64,000 nucleotides of DNA from contig MCFH01000001.1 in the NCBI GenBank assembly GCA_002104945.1, positions 1,116,001 to 1,180,000 on the forward strand. Reading direction: 5' to 3'. Shown here piece by piece: positions 1-17,611 of the stretch. Both the position numbers and the translations under genes were made by a program. The DNA is from Piromyces finnis (lineage: Eukaryota; Neocallimastigomycota; Neocallimastigomycetes; Neocallimastigales; Neocallimastigaceae). Within the stretch, counting starts at the first letter, position 1. Each line of letters starts with the position of its first letter. Under the pieces are notes generated by a model. The model worked only from the letters and a program-made list of their open reading frames with translations. It was not told where the DNA came from and did no database searches.

Positions 1-1411
1 TAAAAATATATTAAAAAAAAATAAAATGAAAACTTTTTTAGGAAAACGGTGATTAATATTATTTTTAATATTATTTAATATATGTTCAATAAACTAATTA
101 TATAAATAATAAATATATTAAAATATAGTATAAAATATATTAATATTAATTAAAATATAATATCTATTTAAAAAATCATCACTCAAAAAAAAAAAAAATT
201 AAACCACAAAAAAGTGGTTAAAAATAATAATTGTAGGTAGGTAGGTAGGTAAGTGTAGGAAGAGGATCAATGGAATGGAAAGTGGTTTACTTGTAATTAA
301 TTATAATTAATTATAATTAATTTGATTCCCATTCAGAATTATTGGTAAAAAGATCGAATTTATAGTTAATTTTAACTTTTTAAACTTTCATATGAAAAAA
401 GGTACTATTTTAAAGTATTGTAAGTAATTAAAGGAAACATCAATCTGTTAATTTGCAAAGGCGAGAGAGAGAATAATCAAAAGATATAAAGCATTTAAAA
501 AATAAAAAGAATAAAGAGACTTTTATTATTTTTAATAAATAAAAAAATTAATGTAATATTTTATTCATTAAAAAACCTATTCTAACTACATATATTTTAT
601 GCAAATATTTCATTTAATCATATGCAATACGTGATATATAGATGATTATCAAACACGTGTGACATATATCATAAATTTATTATATTTCATAAATTTATGA
701 TCATTTTTTCAAAAGTTAAATTTTAACATACTAATGCCTATAAGACGGAAATTTAATCGGAGGCGGAAAATTTTATATTGAAACATATATTACAATAGTT
801 TAAAATATATTTTAGTAATAGATCAAATCTGTATTTAAAAAAAAAAAAATTGTATATTTTTTTTGTATTTGAGAAAAAAATAAATAAAAAATTTCTGTAT
901 TATAAGAAGTTTTTTTTTTTTCTCAAAATATAAAAGAAATTGAAAAATCAAAAAAGTTCAAAATAAAATATTGTTTTAAATATCTTTACAAATTAAATAT
1001 TAATCGTAATATCAAACTAATTGTTTAAAAGTTTAAAAAAAAAAAAAAAGAAGAAAATTAAAACTCACCATATAACACAAATCCAAATAATTAATATTTA
1101 TAATTTGAAAATAAAAAAAAATTTCTTCACCATTTTAATTTTAAATAATGTTAAAAGAAAAATTTTGATTATTGTTATTGAGTTTTTTATTTATAAAACT
1201 TTTATATTATAACATAATTTGTATAATATAATATAATAGTAATAATAATTCAATAATAATTCAATAATAATTCAATAATAATTCAATAATTGAAATCCAT
1301 TAAATGTTAATAATTCTTTAAAGAAATTGATAATTTCGAATTAAAAAAAAAAAAAAAAAACCCTATTCAAGCATTTATAAAATAAAAGGGAAAGGATAAT
1401 TTATTAGAAAT
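1..1411. other. AT-rich intergenic region upstream of the MATE gene
   Basis: No convincing gene on either strand. It holds homopolymer A/T runs, a short GTAG-type tetranucleotide stretch near 232-251 and an 11-bp tandem repeat (listed separately). A 63-codon open frame at 1021-1212 is almost all Lys/Ile/Asn/Phe and is what poly(A)-rich DNA gives by chance. Confidence 0.6.
1241..1284. repeat. 11-bp tandem repeat, four copies
   Basis: Four perfect copies of the unit AATAATAATTC, followed by a partial fifth, about 130 bp upstream of the MATE start codon. It is a simple-sequence expansion; a regulatory role is not shown. Confidence 0.8.
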
Positions 1412-2761
1412 ATGAAAATGGAATCAGAAAAAAAAGAAAAAAGTTTAATAAATGAAATAATTGTTCTTGCTATACCTTCAGTGCTAGAGGAGGTTTTTAA
1501 AACATTACTTCAATATGTTGATACTGCAATGGTTGGCCATTTAGGTGAAGAAGCAACAGCTGCCGTTAGTACTACAACTACTATTGGTTGGCTTATAAGT
1601 TCATTTTTACAATCTATTGGTATAGCCCTTTTGGCTATGATGTCAAAATCAGTAGGTGAAAATAATAATGAAAAGTTAAAGAAACTTGCTGGACAAGCTA
1701 TATTATTAGTATTAGTATCAGGAATTTTAGTAGGTTCTATTGCGTTATCTCTCGCCAAATTTATACCAGTTTGGATGGGTACAGAAGTAAACGTAAGACC
1801 AGATGCCTCAAAATACTTTTTTATTATTAGTGTACCAATGGTTTTTAGAACTGCAGCATTAATTTTTGGTTCCTGTATAAGAGCTACTTTAGATACAAAA
1901 AGTCCCATGATTGTAAATGGAATTACTAATGTAATTAACGTCATTCTTGATTATTTACTTATATACGTATTCAAATTAGGTGTATCTGGTGCTGCTTATG
2001 CAACTGCAGTATCTCATTTTATTTCAGGTACAATGATGTTCATTGTATTTATGCGAAAAAAACAATTTGATGTACATTGGAGTAGTTTAAAAAAAGACAA
2101 TGAAATTCTTTTGGAATTAAGTAAAATTGCTCTTCCAGCAGCTGCAACTCAAGCTTGTTCATGTTTTGGTTATATCGTATTTGCTGGTCTTGTTTCCAGT
2201 ATGGGTACAGGTATATTTGCAGCTCACTCTATTGCTGTTAATGCTGAAATGATTTTCTATATTCCAGGTTATGGTTTAAGTTCAGCTACTTCAGCTATGA
2301 TAGGTGTAGCGTTTGGTGAAAAGAATTTTATTAGACAGAAAAAAATTATGAGACTTAGTACCGGAATAACTATTTGCATTATGGTTATTAGTGGAACAAT
2401 ATTATATTTATGTGCTTATCCATTAATGAAAGTGTTTACCATTAGTGTAAATGTAGCAGAATTAGGTGCAAAAATGTTAAAAATTGTAGCCTTTACAGAA
2501 CCATTTTTTGGTTTAATGATTGCAATGCAAGGAATTTTCTATGGTCTTGGTAAAACTAAAGGAGTTTTTATAATTGAGACATTTGGTATGTGGGGAATAA
2601 GAATATTATTTACTATTTTATGTGTTAAAGTTTGGCATACAAGTCTTACTGAAGTATGGTATTGTATGATTGGTGATAATATAAGTAAAGCATTATTACT
2701 TGGTTTAACCATGCTAATATTTGTTAAGACAAAGTTACCAAAACTAAATACAGATGCATGA
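1412..2761 (+). CDS. MATE-family multidrug/Na+ antiporter, bacterial type
   Basis: A single uninterrupted 449-residue reading frame with about 12 hydrophobic segments, arranged as the two MatE (PF01554-type) halves at roughly residues 17-180 and 245-405. The first half carries the typical N-terminal DTAMVGHLG stretch after the first helix, and the length is normal for the family. MATE proteins export cationic drugs and metabolites using a Na+ or H+ gradient, here presumably at the plasma membrane or an organelle membrane. The start ATGAAAATGG is chosen because it begins the frame after an A-rich leader; the second Met, two codons on, is an alternative. The gene has no intron while the larger genes in the window are intron-rich, and the protein reads like NorM/DinF-type transporters of anaerobic bacteria. 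Acquisition by horizontal transfer is therefore likely, but it is inference without a tree. Confidence 0.9.
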   Translation: MKMESEKKEKSLINEIIVLAIPSVLEEVFKTLLQYVDTAMVGHLGEEATAAVSTTTTIGWLISSFLQSIGIALLAMMSKSVGENNNEKLKKLAGQAILLVLVSGILVGSIALSLAKFIPVWMGTEVNVRPDASKYFFIISVPMVFRTAALIFGSCIRATLDTKSPMIVNGITNVINVILDYLLIYVFKLGVSGAAYATAVSHFISGTMMFIVFMRKKQFDVHWSSLKKDNEILLELSKIALPAAATQACSCFGYIVFAGLVSSMGTGIFAAHSIAVNAEMIFYIPGYGLSSATSAMIGVAFGEKNFIRQKKIMRLSTGITICIMVISGTILYLCAYPLMKVFTISVNVAELGAKMLKIVAFTEPFFGLMIAMQGIFYGLGKTKGVFIIETFGMWGIRILFTILCVKVWHTSLTEVWYCMIGDNISKALLLGLTMLIFVKTKLPKLNTDA

Positions 2762-3497
2762 AAAAAAAAAAAATTTTTTTTTAACTCTTAAAAAGGGAAA
2801 TATGTAGTTTTAAGTAATATTATTTGTGGTTTTATAAACAAAAAGTAATAACATTGAATATAATATGGGAAGATAATGATTAAATAATTCAAATTTTTAT
2901 TTTTTTACTTCTATTTTTATTTGTATTTAATTTATATAGTCGACTTTTTTTTTTTTTTTTTTTTCATTTTTATACTAATAAATTTATTTATTTTATTTTG
3001 AAGATCATTTTTATGAAATAAAAATGAGTTATCGTGTAATATTATACATTCACTATTGAAATACTCTATTATAAAAAAAAATTCATAATATACCATAATA
3101 ATAGTAATAAAAAAAACTTAATATTTTTCATAAATAAAAAAATTCTCATCAAGAAATATTTATCGTATATTTTTATATTGTTAATATATTTATTGACATA
3201 ATAATAATTATAATTTTTTTCTATATTTTAATATATTTATGTATTTGATATAAAAAAAACATATTTATTAATAATAGGTTTTAAAAGAAGAGAAAAATAA
3301 CTATATACTAATTTCTTAATATAATAAAAATAGGGTTTTTTTTTAAATATATAAATAAGATAAAAATAAATAAATATATAAATAAAATAAAAAAAAAAAA
3401 CAATTTTAAATGATTTATAATCATTTACTTTATTTAAATCCTTTATATAAGTTAATACAACAACAGCAACAACAACAACTCATTCTCAAAATACTTG
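2762..3497. other. convergent intergenic spacer
   Basis: Lies between the 3' ends of the MATE gene (+) and the Bud6-like gene (-). It is AT-rich with a T run near 2947-2964 and a short CAA-type repeat just before the Bud6 stop codon. No gene seen. Confidence 0.6.
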
Positions 3498-9057
<5,560 letters not shown>

Positions 9058-11123
9058 AGTTTATAAAAAAAAATTTAGTGTTGAATGATATCTATTTAAT
9101 TATTTGATATTTTGATTTTTTTTTTTTTAATTACTTTTTTATCTTTTTTCTTTTATATTAACTTTCTATATAGTATCAAATAACAATATCTGAATATAAA
9201 TAGTATTAATATCTAAAAATTTTATATTTTATTATTATATTATTTCTGTTTATTTTCTTTTTAAATATCAACAGTGAAACAATAAAATATAATTACAAAA
9301 GTAAGAAATTATTCATATATATCGTTATCTATACTTTTCAAAGTAATATATTTTATATAATACATATAAATATTATATAATAAAAAGTAGTTCAATTAAT
9401 TTTATTATGATATACTTTTTGGAATTATGTGAAAAAAAGTTATTTCATCTCAGGAATATATAAGATAAAAAAAAAAAAAATTAACTAAAAAGATTAAAAA
9501 TTTTAATTATAATAAAATAATACCCAAAACTTTTATAAATAAAATTTTTTTTTAAACTATTACTAATTATAATATTTATAAACATATATATGAAAATTAA
9601 AATACATGATGGGAAAGTAATGAAAATCTTTTAATAATAATATTTATAGATAAATATGAATATTCTATTATTATTTTTAATATATCTTAAATACTTTTTA
9701 ACATGATTTTTTTTCAAATAATATGTTAAAGTTTAAAATTTATAATTTTATTTAAAAAAAAAATAAGTTTTTTAAGACATAAAATTATTATAGTTCTTTA
9801 TATATATAATTGGGTAGTATCCTATTCTTAAACTTATTTATATTATAATTTATAAAAATATAATTGATAAATGAAATACAAATATAAAAAAAAAGGAAAA
9901 AGTAAATTCTTTAGTAGATAAATTAGAGTAATATTATGTAAAAAAAAAATAATAATATTTTTTTTTCTTATCTTTTTAATTTTTTAGTTACATATACATT
10001 TTCTTAAAAACATAAAAAACCTATGAAAAAAAAAAAACAAAATATTTAACAAAAATATGCGTATATGATATTTGTATTTTAAATTTAAAATAAAATTTAT
10101 ATTTAATCTATTTTCTCTACTATAATATTTACATTCATAATTCATTAAATTGAATGATATAATATTCATTAAAGAATTTTTTACTTTAATTCTTTAATAG
10201 TATTATTAACAATGAAATTCAAGAAACAAATAAAAAATAAAACAAATTATATTTATCTTTTATAAAAAGTATATATATCTATTATTAATAGAAAGAGAAA
10301 AACATCACAAACAAAATAGGTTTTAAATACCAATTTTATAAAATTAAAATAGATTAAACGTAAAGATAAAGAATAAATTGTTATTTTTTTCTAAATCTCT
10401 TTTGATATTTTTTGATACTATAATTATGGATATAATAAATATTAAAATATGTCTCATTAATTTTTTTAATAAATCATATATCATGGAAAAAGATGAACCT
10501 ATTTTTTTTTTCTCTAAGTTTTTTAATATCAGTTATAGAATTTTCAAAAACATAAAATAAATCAATATAGAAATTTAATAATTTCATTAATTAAAAAATT
10601 AGAATTAGTAAATGCTTTTCCTTTTCAATATTTATTATTAATAATATTATGTTTATTCATTATTAATTAAAGTTTAAAAATAGTAGAGTTAATCATTTTA
10701 TTATTTAAAATATATAAAATTAAAGAAAAGTTATTATTATTAATCCAAGAATGGAATCTAACTAGTAATATTATTTCTTTTCAATAAAGTTATTATTTTT
10801 AAAAATGGGAAATATATATATATACATATTATGATAACATATAATGATTTTATATGAAATATAATAATGATACAATTGATCGAAGAGTTGAAAGTCATAA
10901 TGAACAACTTGATGGAATAAAAAATAAAATTAAATTTATATTTTTTTAAACTTAAAATATTTATGTAGTTTAATATTATTTTATTATTAGATTATTATTA
11001 TTATTTTATAAATATATATATATATATATATATATAAATTATTTATAAATAAGAAATAAAAAGAAAAACTAAATAAAAATTTCTATGTCATATAAAAGTA
11101 AAAAAAAATTATTCAATTAATCC
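9058..11123. other. AT-rich intergenic region
   Basis: Upstream of the Bud6-like gene and downstream of the metallophosphatase gene, both on the minus strand. Only homopolymer runs, a short AT dinucleotide tract near 11016-11035 and short chance frames (for example 9984-10169 and 10378-10560, both rich in Phe/Ile/Asn) are seen. Confidence 0.6.
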
Positions 11124-13237
11124 TTAAGCCCTGTTAATGTAAAAGGAATCAAAAACCTTTGAATCAGAATTAATTCTTAACATTTGACAATAAGCTTTTT
11201 TTGAATTACCACCATAATTGAAATCACAGAATACACCTCCATATTTATTAGCATTTTCAGCACTTGTACCTCTAGCATATTTCTTTTGCCAATGTGAATA
11301 GTTTGCTTGTTCACCTTTTTCATCATAAATCTCCCAACCACCAACACCGTTTAAAATGTTGATGGTAGCACCCTTACGAATTTCAACATTTTTACCATCA
11401 GAATTTTTATCCTTTTCATCAATAACTCTATTTTTAAAATTGGACATGACATGAGTTCTTGCATAAACATGATCATGAGCACTGAAAATAATAGCTCCTT
11501 GTTCTCTGCAATAATCATAGAAACTTTCACCATCTCTTGAAACAATATTACCATTTTCTTCATCACTATATTTACCAGTATGATAACCCATATCATAAAA
11601 ATGCCATGAACAAATTTTCCAATCTTCTTTAGCTTCACCTAAATGTTTCTTTAAAAATGAAAGTTGTTCACTTCTACTATCAGCTCCTTCAATTGCTGGA
11701 TTTAAACCAATAACTCTCTAAAAAAAAAAAGAAAAAGAAAATTAAAAATAAATATAATGGTTAATAAATAAAAAAAAGAGGTGTTAATCTTTCAAATAAT
11801 TAAAATCTTTTATATTTTTAAAAGGGGAAAGGATAGTATATTAAAAATTAGTATTAAATATAAAAAAAGAAAGAAAGAAAGAAAATGAATACAAACCAAA
11901 TTATTGTATTTACAAGACCACATATATTTTGATGAAGAATATTCACAATTAACATTATTATTTCTGCTACTAGTCATTTCATTAATAACATTAGTTTTAA
12001 ACTTTTTAGCTACTTCTTCACCACATTCATTAGCTGTTTCATGATTACCTAATACACCCATAAATTGATATTTACGATTACTATCTAAAACATCAGTGAA
12101 ATAGTTATTTGGGTTACATTCATAATCATAATCTCCAAGATATAATAAAGCATTGAAACTAGTGAGTTGCATAACTTCTTTTGCTTCTTTTGTAACACCA
12201 CTATAAAAAAATTTTTTTTTTGTTTATTTTAATTATATATTTTTAAAAAAAAAATTTATATAAATAATAATCATAATAATAATCAAGTTGTATTTGAATT
12301 GTATTTACCTATCACCAATAATGGCTAATTTAAATTGTGATGCTGAAGTAGATGTTGAAATATTAGTGGTTGTAGATGATTTTGTTGTAGTAGTTTTTGA
12401 AGTGGCAGTTGAAGTACCATCACATTTACCAAAATCAGATTGACATCCGGTACCACAATAAGCAGAATCAGTACCACAATAACCATATTTACTACAACAT
12501 TGGCTATCTGGACAAACATAATCAATATTATTTTTTCTACCACAAGTATAATCAGTTGATGTTACTCTGGTTGAAGTTGAAGTAGATGTCTTTGTTGTAG
12601 TCGTCTTTGAAGGTGTAGTGGTAGTTGTTTTTTTAGTAGTAGTAGTAGTAGTAGTAGTATTTTTTGAAGTGGTTGTAGATGTTTTTGTTGTTGTACTTTT
12701 TGAAGTAGTTGTAGATGTCTTTGTTGTAGTAGTTTTTGAAGTGGCAGTTGAAGTACCATCACATTTACCAAAATCAGATTGACATCCGGTACCACAATAA
12801 GCAGAATCAGTACCACAATAACCATATTTACTACAACATTGGCTATCTGGACAAACATAATCAATATTATTTTTTCTACCACAAGTATAATCAGTTGATG
12901 TTACTCTGGTTGAAGTTGAAGTAGATGTCTTTGTTGTAGTCGTCTTTGAAGGAGTAGTGATAGTTGTTTTTTTTGTAGTAGTTGTAGTTGTTTTTTTAGT
13001 AGTTGTGGTTGTTTTCTTGGTAGTTGTGGTTGTTTTTTTAGTAGTAGAAGAAGTACTATCACATTTACCAAATTCAGATTGACATCCGGCACCACAATAA
13101 GCAGATGAAGAACCACAATAACCATATTTACTACAACATAAACCATCAGAACATTTACCAATACCAGAACCACATGTTTTAGAATGAACAGTAGAAAATA
13201 CTGTCAAAAAAATAAATAATATATTTAAAGTTTTCAT
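11124..13237 (-). CDS. secreted metallophosphatase (purple acid phosphatase-like) with three CBM18 modules (3 exons)
   Basis: Exons (minus): 13237-12309, 12200-11897, 11717-11124; joined 1827 nt, 608 residues, introns of 108 and 179 nt in phases 2 and 0. Residues 1-19 are a signal peptide ending near VHS. Three hevein-like chitin-binding modules (CBM18) follow, at about residues 22-59, 119-160 and 232-273. Each has eight Cys and the CCSKYGYCG core, and they are separated by Thr/Lys/Ser-rich linkers likely to be O-glycosylated. From about residue 303 comes a calcineurin-type metallophosphoesterase with its metal-binding motifs in order: IGDSG, LGDYDY, GNHE, SWHFYDMGYH and SAHDHVYAR. The enzyme should hydrolyse phosphate esters outside the cell while bound to chitin, either its own wall or that of other organisms; the substrate is not readable. 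There is no dockerin, so it is probably not a cellulosome part. CBM18 modules 2 and 3 are near-identical copies (see repeat). Confidence 0.88.
12380..12950 (-). repeat. 339-bp tandem duplication of a CBM18 plus linker block
   Basis: The stretch 12380-12611 recurs at 12719-12950, offset by 339 bp (113 codons), apparently without even synonymous differences. It covers a whole CBM18 module and the start of the Thr-rich linker. The first CBM18 of the protein is clearly more diverged. This indicates a recent in-frame duplication or gene conversion. Confidence 0.9.
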
Positions 13238-16200
13238 AATTTATATTATCTATTGATTTTTAGTTGATCTGTTTTTTATCGGATAAACCAATTTTATATT
13301 ATTTTAAAAATATTTGTTATTTAAAATTAATTACCTGACTATTAAAAAAAATTAAATGAAAAATAAAAAACCGAGATTTATCTACATTTAAATATGATGG
13401 AAAAAAAATAAATAAATATAATATTAATCAATTATTATAATGGTTATTAAATTGAATTAATTATATTAATATGTCAATTTAAACAAGAGATGATGTACAA
13501 GTAAAATTCAAAAAAAAAAAATAATAATATTATTATTATTATTAGTAGTAGTAGTATTATTAGTATTTAAAGTTGAATCATAAAAAGTAAAGATTCATTA
13601 ATTTTAAAACTAATTAAACTAATTTTATGGTTCGATGTTACACATTGTAATTTGACATGTCGTTCAATTTAATTTAGGTCTAGTTTAATATATTTAAAAT
13701 TCTAAATATAGATGAATTTTAATTTACAAAATAAAATTAAAAGATTGACCCAATTACCATAAAATCATTAAAGACATTTTAACCTTAACATTTTTTATTT
13801 TTTTTTTTTTTTTATTTTATTTTTACAGGTTAAAAATAGGGTATTTATTAATTCAAAAATAATAAATAGATATATACATTTTAAAGAAAATATATATATT
13901 ATTAAATATATTATATAATATTTTTAATTTTATTTTATATATATATATATATAAAAAAAAGGGAAATACCATAAATTTTGTTATTAATGGAATAGTAATA
14001 ATAACCTTTATTAAATGATTTTAAATGTTATATTCCTTTTTTATTTTTTAACATAAATTATTTTAAAGTTATTATTCTTTTTATTTTTAATTGGCTTCCA
14101 AGATTTAATTCTATTGTTTGCTTTTTTGTTTTGTATAACTAGTTTTTATTATTAAATATAAAAATAACCTTTATTTCTAAAAAATTTAAAATAAAAAAAA
14201 AAAAAATACTTTTTATTATTATAATTTAACCTAATAGCATCAATTATTAATTAATTTATCATTATTTATATTTCTAATTTTTATTTATTATCAAATTTCA
14301 TATTGGTCATTTGGTTCAGAAATTTCATTTTTTTTAGATATAATCTGTTTTTTTTTTTTTTTTGTGTGATGTCAAATAATCTTTTTTTTTCTATATACCT
14401 ATTTATAGATATAGATATATTTGCATTTCCACTAATAATTAATCCAACCTAGAAATTATGGAGATAATTTTAGTTTTTTTTCTCCCAAGGAATTATTACT
14501 TTGTTTTTATTTAGACTTTCATTATTGTAATCCCTTTCTCAAAACTATTTATTTAATAGACTAACCTAATTTTTGTTAAATTCAGAATTTAAGAAAAAAA
14601 AAAAAAAAGAATAATAATCCTATTAAAAAATCAAAGTTATTAGGTTTCTCTATTATATATAATATAGATATATATTACTGAAGCATCTATTATTTGTTTA
14701 AACAATATTTTTATTGTTTGGAGTCATAAAATGAAAAAGTATCTTTTCTTTAATACTTTTTTAAATAAAATTTAATTGTCAATTTTACATATAAATTTTC
14801 CATAAAAATGAAATTTAAGGTGGTAGATTGATAAACAATAAATAATAATAAAAAAAAAAAAGAAATTCAAGTAAATAATGGACTGAAGATAATAAATCAA
14901 ATGCAAAAAAAAAAAAAAAAGTCGAGTATTTTTATTAGAATGGTGTATATATAAAAAGTATTATTTCCTTCCGGACTGGTTTTTTTTATTTACTTTTTTT
15001 TTAATTATATATATATATAATTTAAATTTGAAGTAAATATATACATAAATAAATAATTGTATAATATAACTTGCATGAACGTAAAATAATTCATTAATTA
15101 TATTATTATAAATACTTTCATCTATATTATTCGATATAATTACTTTTATTCTTTTCTTTTATTAAATAATTCAAATATGTTTTTTCAATGAATATATTTT
15201 ATCGATGTTTATTGAACTTATTTCTATAAAATTTTAAAGGAAGTGGTAAAAGTCAAATATTTCTAGTTTATCATAAATATTACAGGTATTTAAACAAAGA
15301 AATTCTTTTATTACAAGGTTTATCTGATCCATATGAATTTTAAAAAAAAAAACGGTTTTAAAAACAACTACTAATATTATAATAGTAGTTATAAAAGAGA
15401 ATTTAAATATATAGTTAATTTAAAAATTATTTTTGAAATACTTATGCGTAGTTTTGTTGATATTCTACAATATAAACTACATATTTCGCATAATTATGAC
15501 TTACTTTAATCACTATTGCAATCCTATTATTCATTTATATTATCATATGGCTCACCAAAAAATATGGCAACACTTTACATAATATTTTTTTTCCAACACT
15601 AATCACGTTGAAAAATACAACATATACATTTCACCATAAATATAATTTGTATAATTATAATAAATTATATAAATTGATTTTTTTAAAATAGTTTATTTTT
15701 TACAAATTATTTTATAGTGTATGCTAATTATGAAGTAACTAATTATAATTATAAAAATATAATAGGAATAATTATTTTAAAGTTTTATATTAAAATCTTA
15801 CATATAGTATTATTTTCTGTTGTCTGTTTTAATTCATTTATTAATTATATATTTTTAAAAGAATAAAGTTATTAAAAATGAGATTTAATTCTATTATTTA
15901 ATTTTTATAAAAGTTATAATATTTTTTTTTTTAATTTTTAATATTAATGATTATTAAACATAAATATAATATGTTATTAATACATTTCTTCATTTTAATT
16001 GTATATTTTAAATAGCTTTTAACAACTATTTCATTCTATTTAAATTACCTCTTTCTTTAATATTAATATTTAAAATGAACTACTTAACTCTTTGGAATTT
16101 TTTATAATTAAATCCAATTAGACTTAACCACCATTGCATCCTTTTATTTTATTTAACGACAATAAAATAGGAATACATAAATAAAAACATTGAATTTTAT

Positions 16201-16949
16201 ATAATTATTCGAAATAATAATAAAGAACCGTTCCTTCCAAGATAAAACTAATTTATGAATTTTTAATTTTTTTTTCGATTTAAAATACATACAATTGAAT
16301 TTGATATATTTTGTCCTCTTTAAAAGTATTTATTAATTATTATTTTTAATATTTTTTTATCTTTATAATTATGAAAATGAAATTAAAATAAAAAATAATA
16401 ATACTATTATTGTATTATTTTAAATGTTGTATGAAGATTTTTGTATAAAAAACAATTCAATTTACTTAATAATTACATCACTTAATAATCTATTAATTAT
16501 TTATTCATTTTCCATGATATTATTTCATTCGATAAACCTAATAAATATATTTTTTTATTTTAGAGATATGAGATATAATGACTATTAATATAAATCAAAA
16601 ATGGATATTATGTATTATCAATAGCATTAAAACGGTTAAACAGAAGAGTTTTAAATAGAAGAATTATAAGTATATTTTTATTTTAATTAATGAATGTTAT
16701 ATTTATTGTTTTAATATGGAATAATTATGTTGAAATCATTATTATTAAATTATTTTTTATTGTGCATTAAACAAAATATTTTAATAGCTTTTAGAATATG
16801 AATTTTATTAATGTTTTTATACATTATTTCTTATTCTTCATTGCTATTAAATGTTATTAATAAAGTCTTCTTTTAAAATGCCATAAAAAATCTACGGATG
16901 ATTATTTAAAATATATAAATAAAAAATTTAAAAAAAAAACATTAAAAAA
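13238..16949. other. AT-rich region with no gene seen
   Basis: About 3.7 kb of very AT-rich DNA with A/T runs (for example 13798-13813, 14350-14363) and a short ATT/AGT repeat near 13530-13562. No long frame, no tRNA-like GC-rich island and no recognisable protein motif on either strand. Confidence 0.5.
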
Positions 16950-17611
16950 TTATTCCAAAGTCTTAAGTTATTAGATGAAGATAGTTATAATGATGATATA
17001 ATTGATAATATAAAAGATATAAAAGAATTATCTAATGAACTGAAAACAAAGTTTGTTCTTATTATTGATGAATGGGATTATCCAATTAATATAAAATTTT
17101 CTGATCTTGAAGGAATGGATAAAGATAAAAATAAAGAAGAATATGAAAAGGAGAAAAAAAAGGGAATGCTTTTATTAAAAAATATATTCATTTTTTAAGT
17201 GATTTAATAAAAGGGCATTCATGTTTCGCTTTTGTTTATATGACAGGAATATTACCAATAGCATTTATCTCAATCGTCAATTAATTGTTTTAAAGAATAT
17301 TCTATGTTAAAAGATAAAAAATATTATCAATATTTTGGTTTTTACAGAAGAAATTCAATTTCTTCTGTAAAATAGATGAAAATACCAATGGAATAAAATA
17401 TGAAGATTTAGAAAAGTGGTATAATGGATATAAAAGTTATAATAGTAAAAAGATTTTTAATACATGGTCAGTAATTCAAGCATTAAACGATAATTCAATT
17501 GATAATTATTGGACGGAAACAGGACGTTTAGATGATATATTAAAGGGAAAAAATATCTATAAAATTAAAAAATTATGAGGTAGAAGATATGCATAATGAT
17601 TTAATGGTAGA
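16950..17611 (+). pseudogene. AAA-ATPase-like (PF09820/DUF1703 type) gene remnant
   Basis: Translating with frame changes gives a recognisable series: a Walker B-like VLIIDEWDYPI near 17053-17085, then HFLSDLIKG and FAFVYMTGILPIA near 17190-17265, SINCFKEYSMLKDKKYYQYF near 17276-17337, and EDLEKWYNGYKSYN and SVIQALNDNSIDNYW up to about 17513. These are landmarks of the AAA-ATPase-like/PD-(D/E)XK-associated family that is abundant in anaerobic fungi and bacteria. At least three frame disruptions (near 17170, 17270 and 17345) and a stop at 17576 break it. The N-terminal P-loop part is absent. The remnant runs directly into LINE sequence at about 17612. Function lost. Confidence 0.75.

Noticed and set aside
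240-260. GTAG tetranucleotide stretch as a possible regulatory site
   Set aside because: Too short and simple; no support for a role.
12325-13173. Val/Leu/Gln-rich minus-strand frames and His/Tyr/Gln-rich plus-strand frames across the CBM18 region
   Set aside because: Out-of-frame shadows of the CBM18 and Thr-rich linker coding sequence; they repeat only because the real module is duplicated.
13238-16949. Possible tRNA or small RNA genes in the long spacers
   Set aside because: No GC-richer cloverleaf-like segment or TTC-loop motif was seen here or in the other spacers; A/T composition would make a tRNA stand out.
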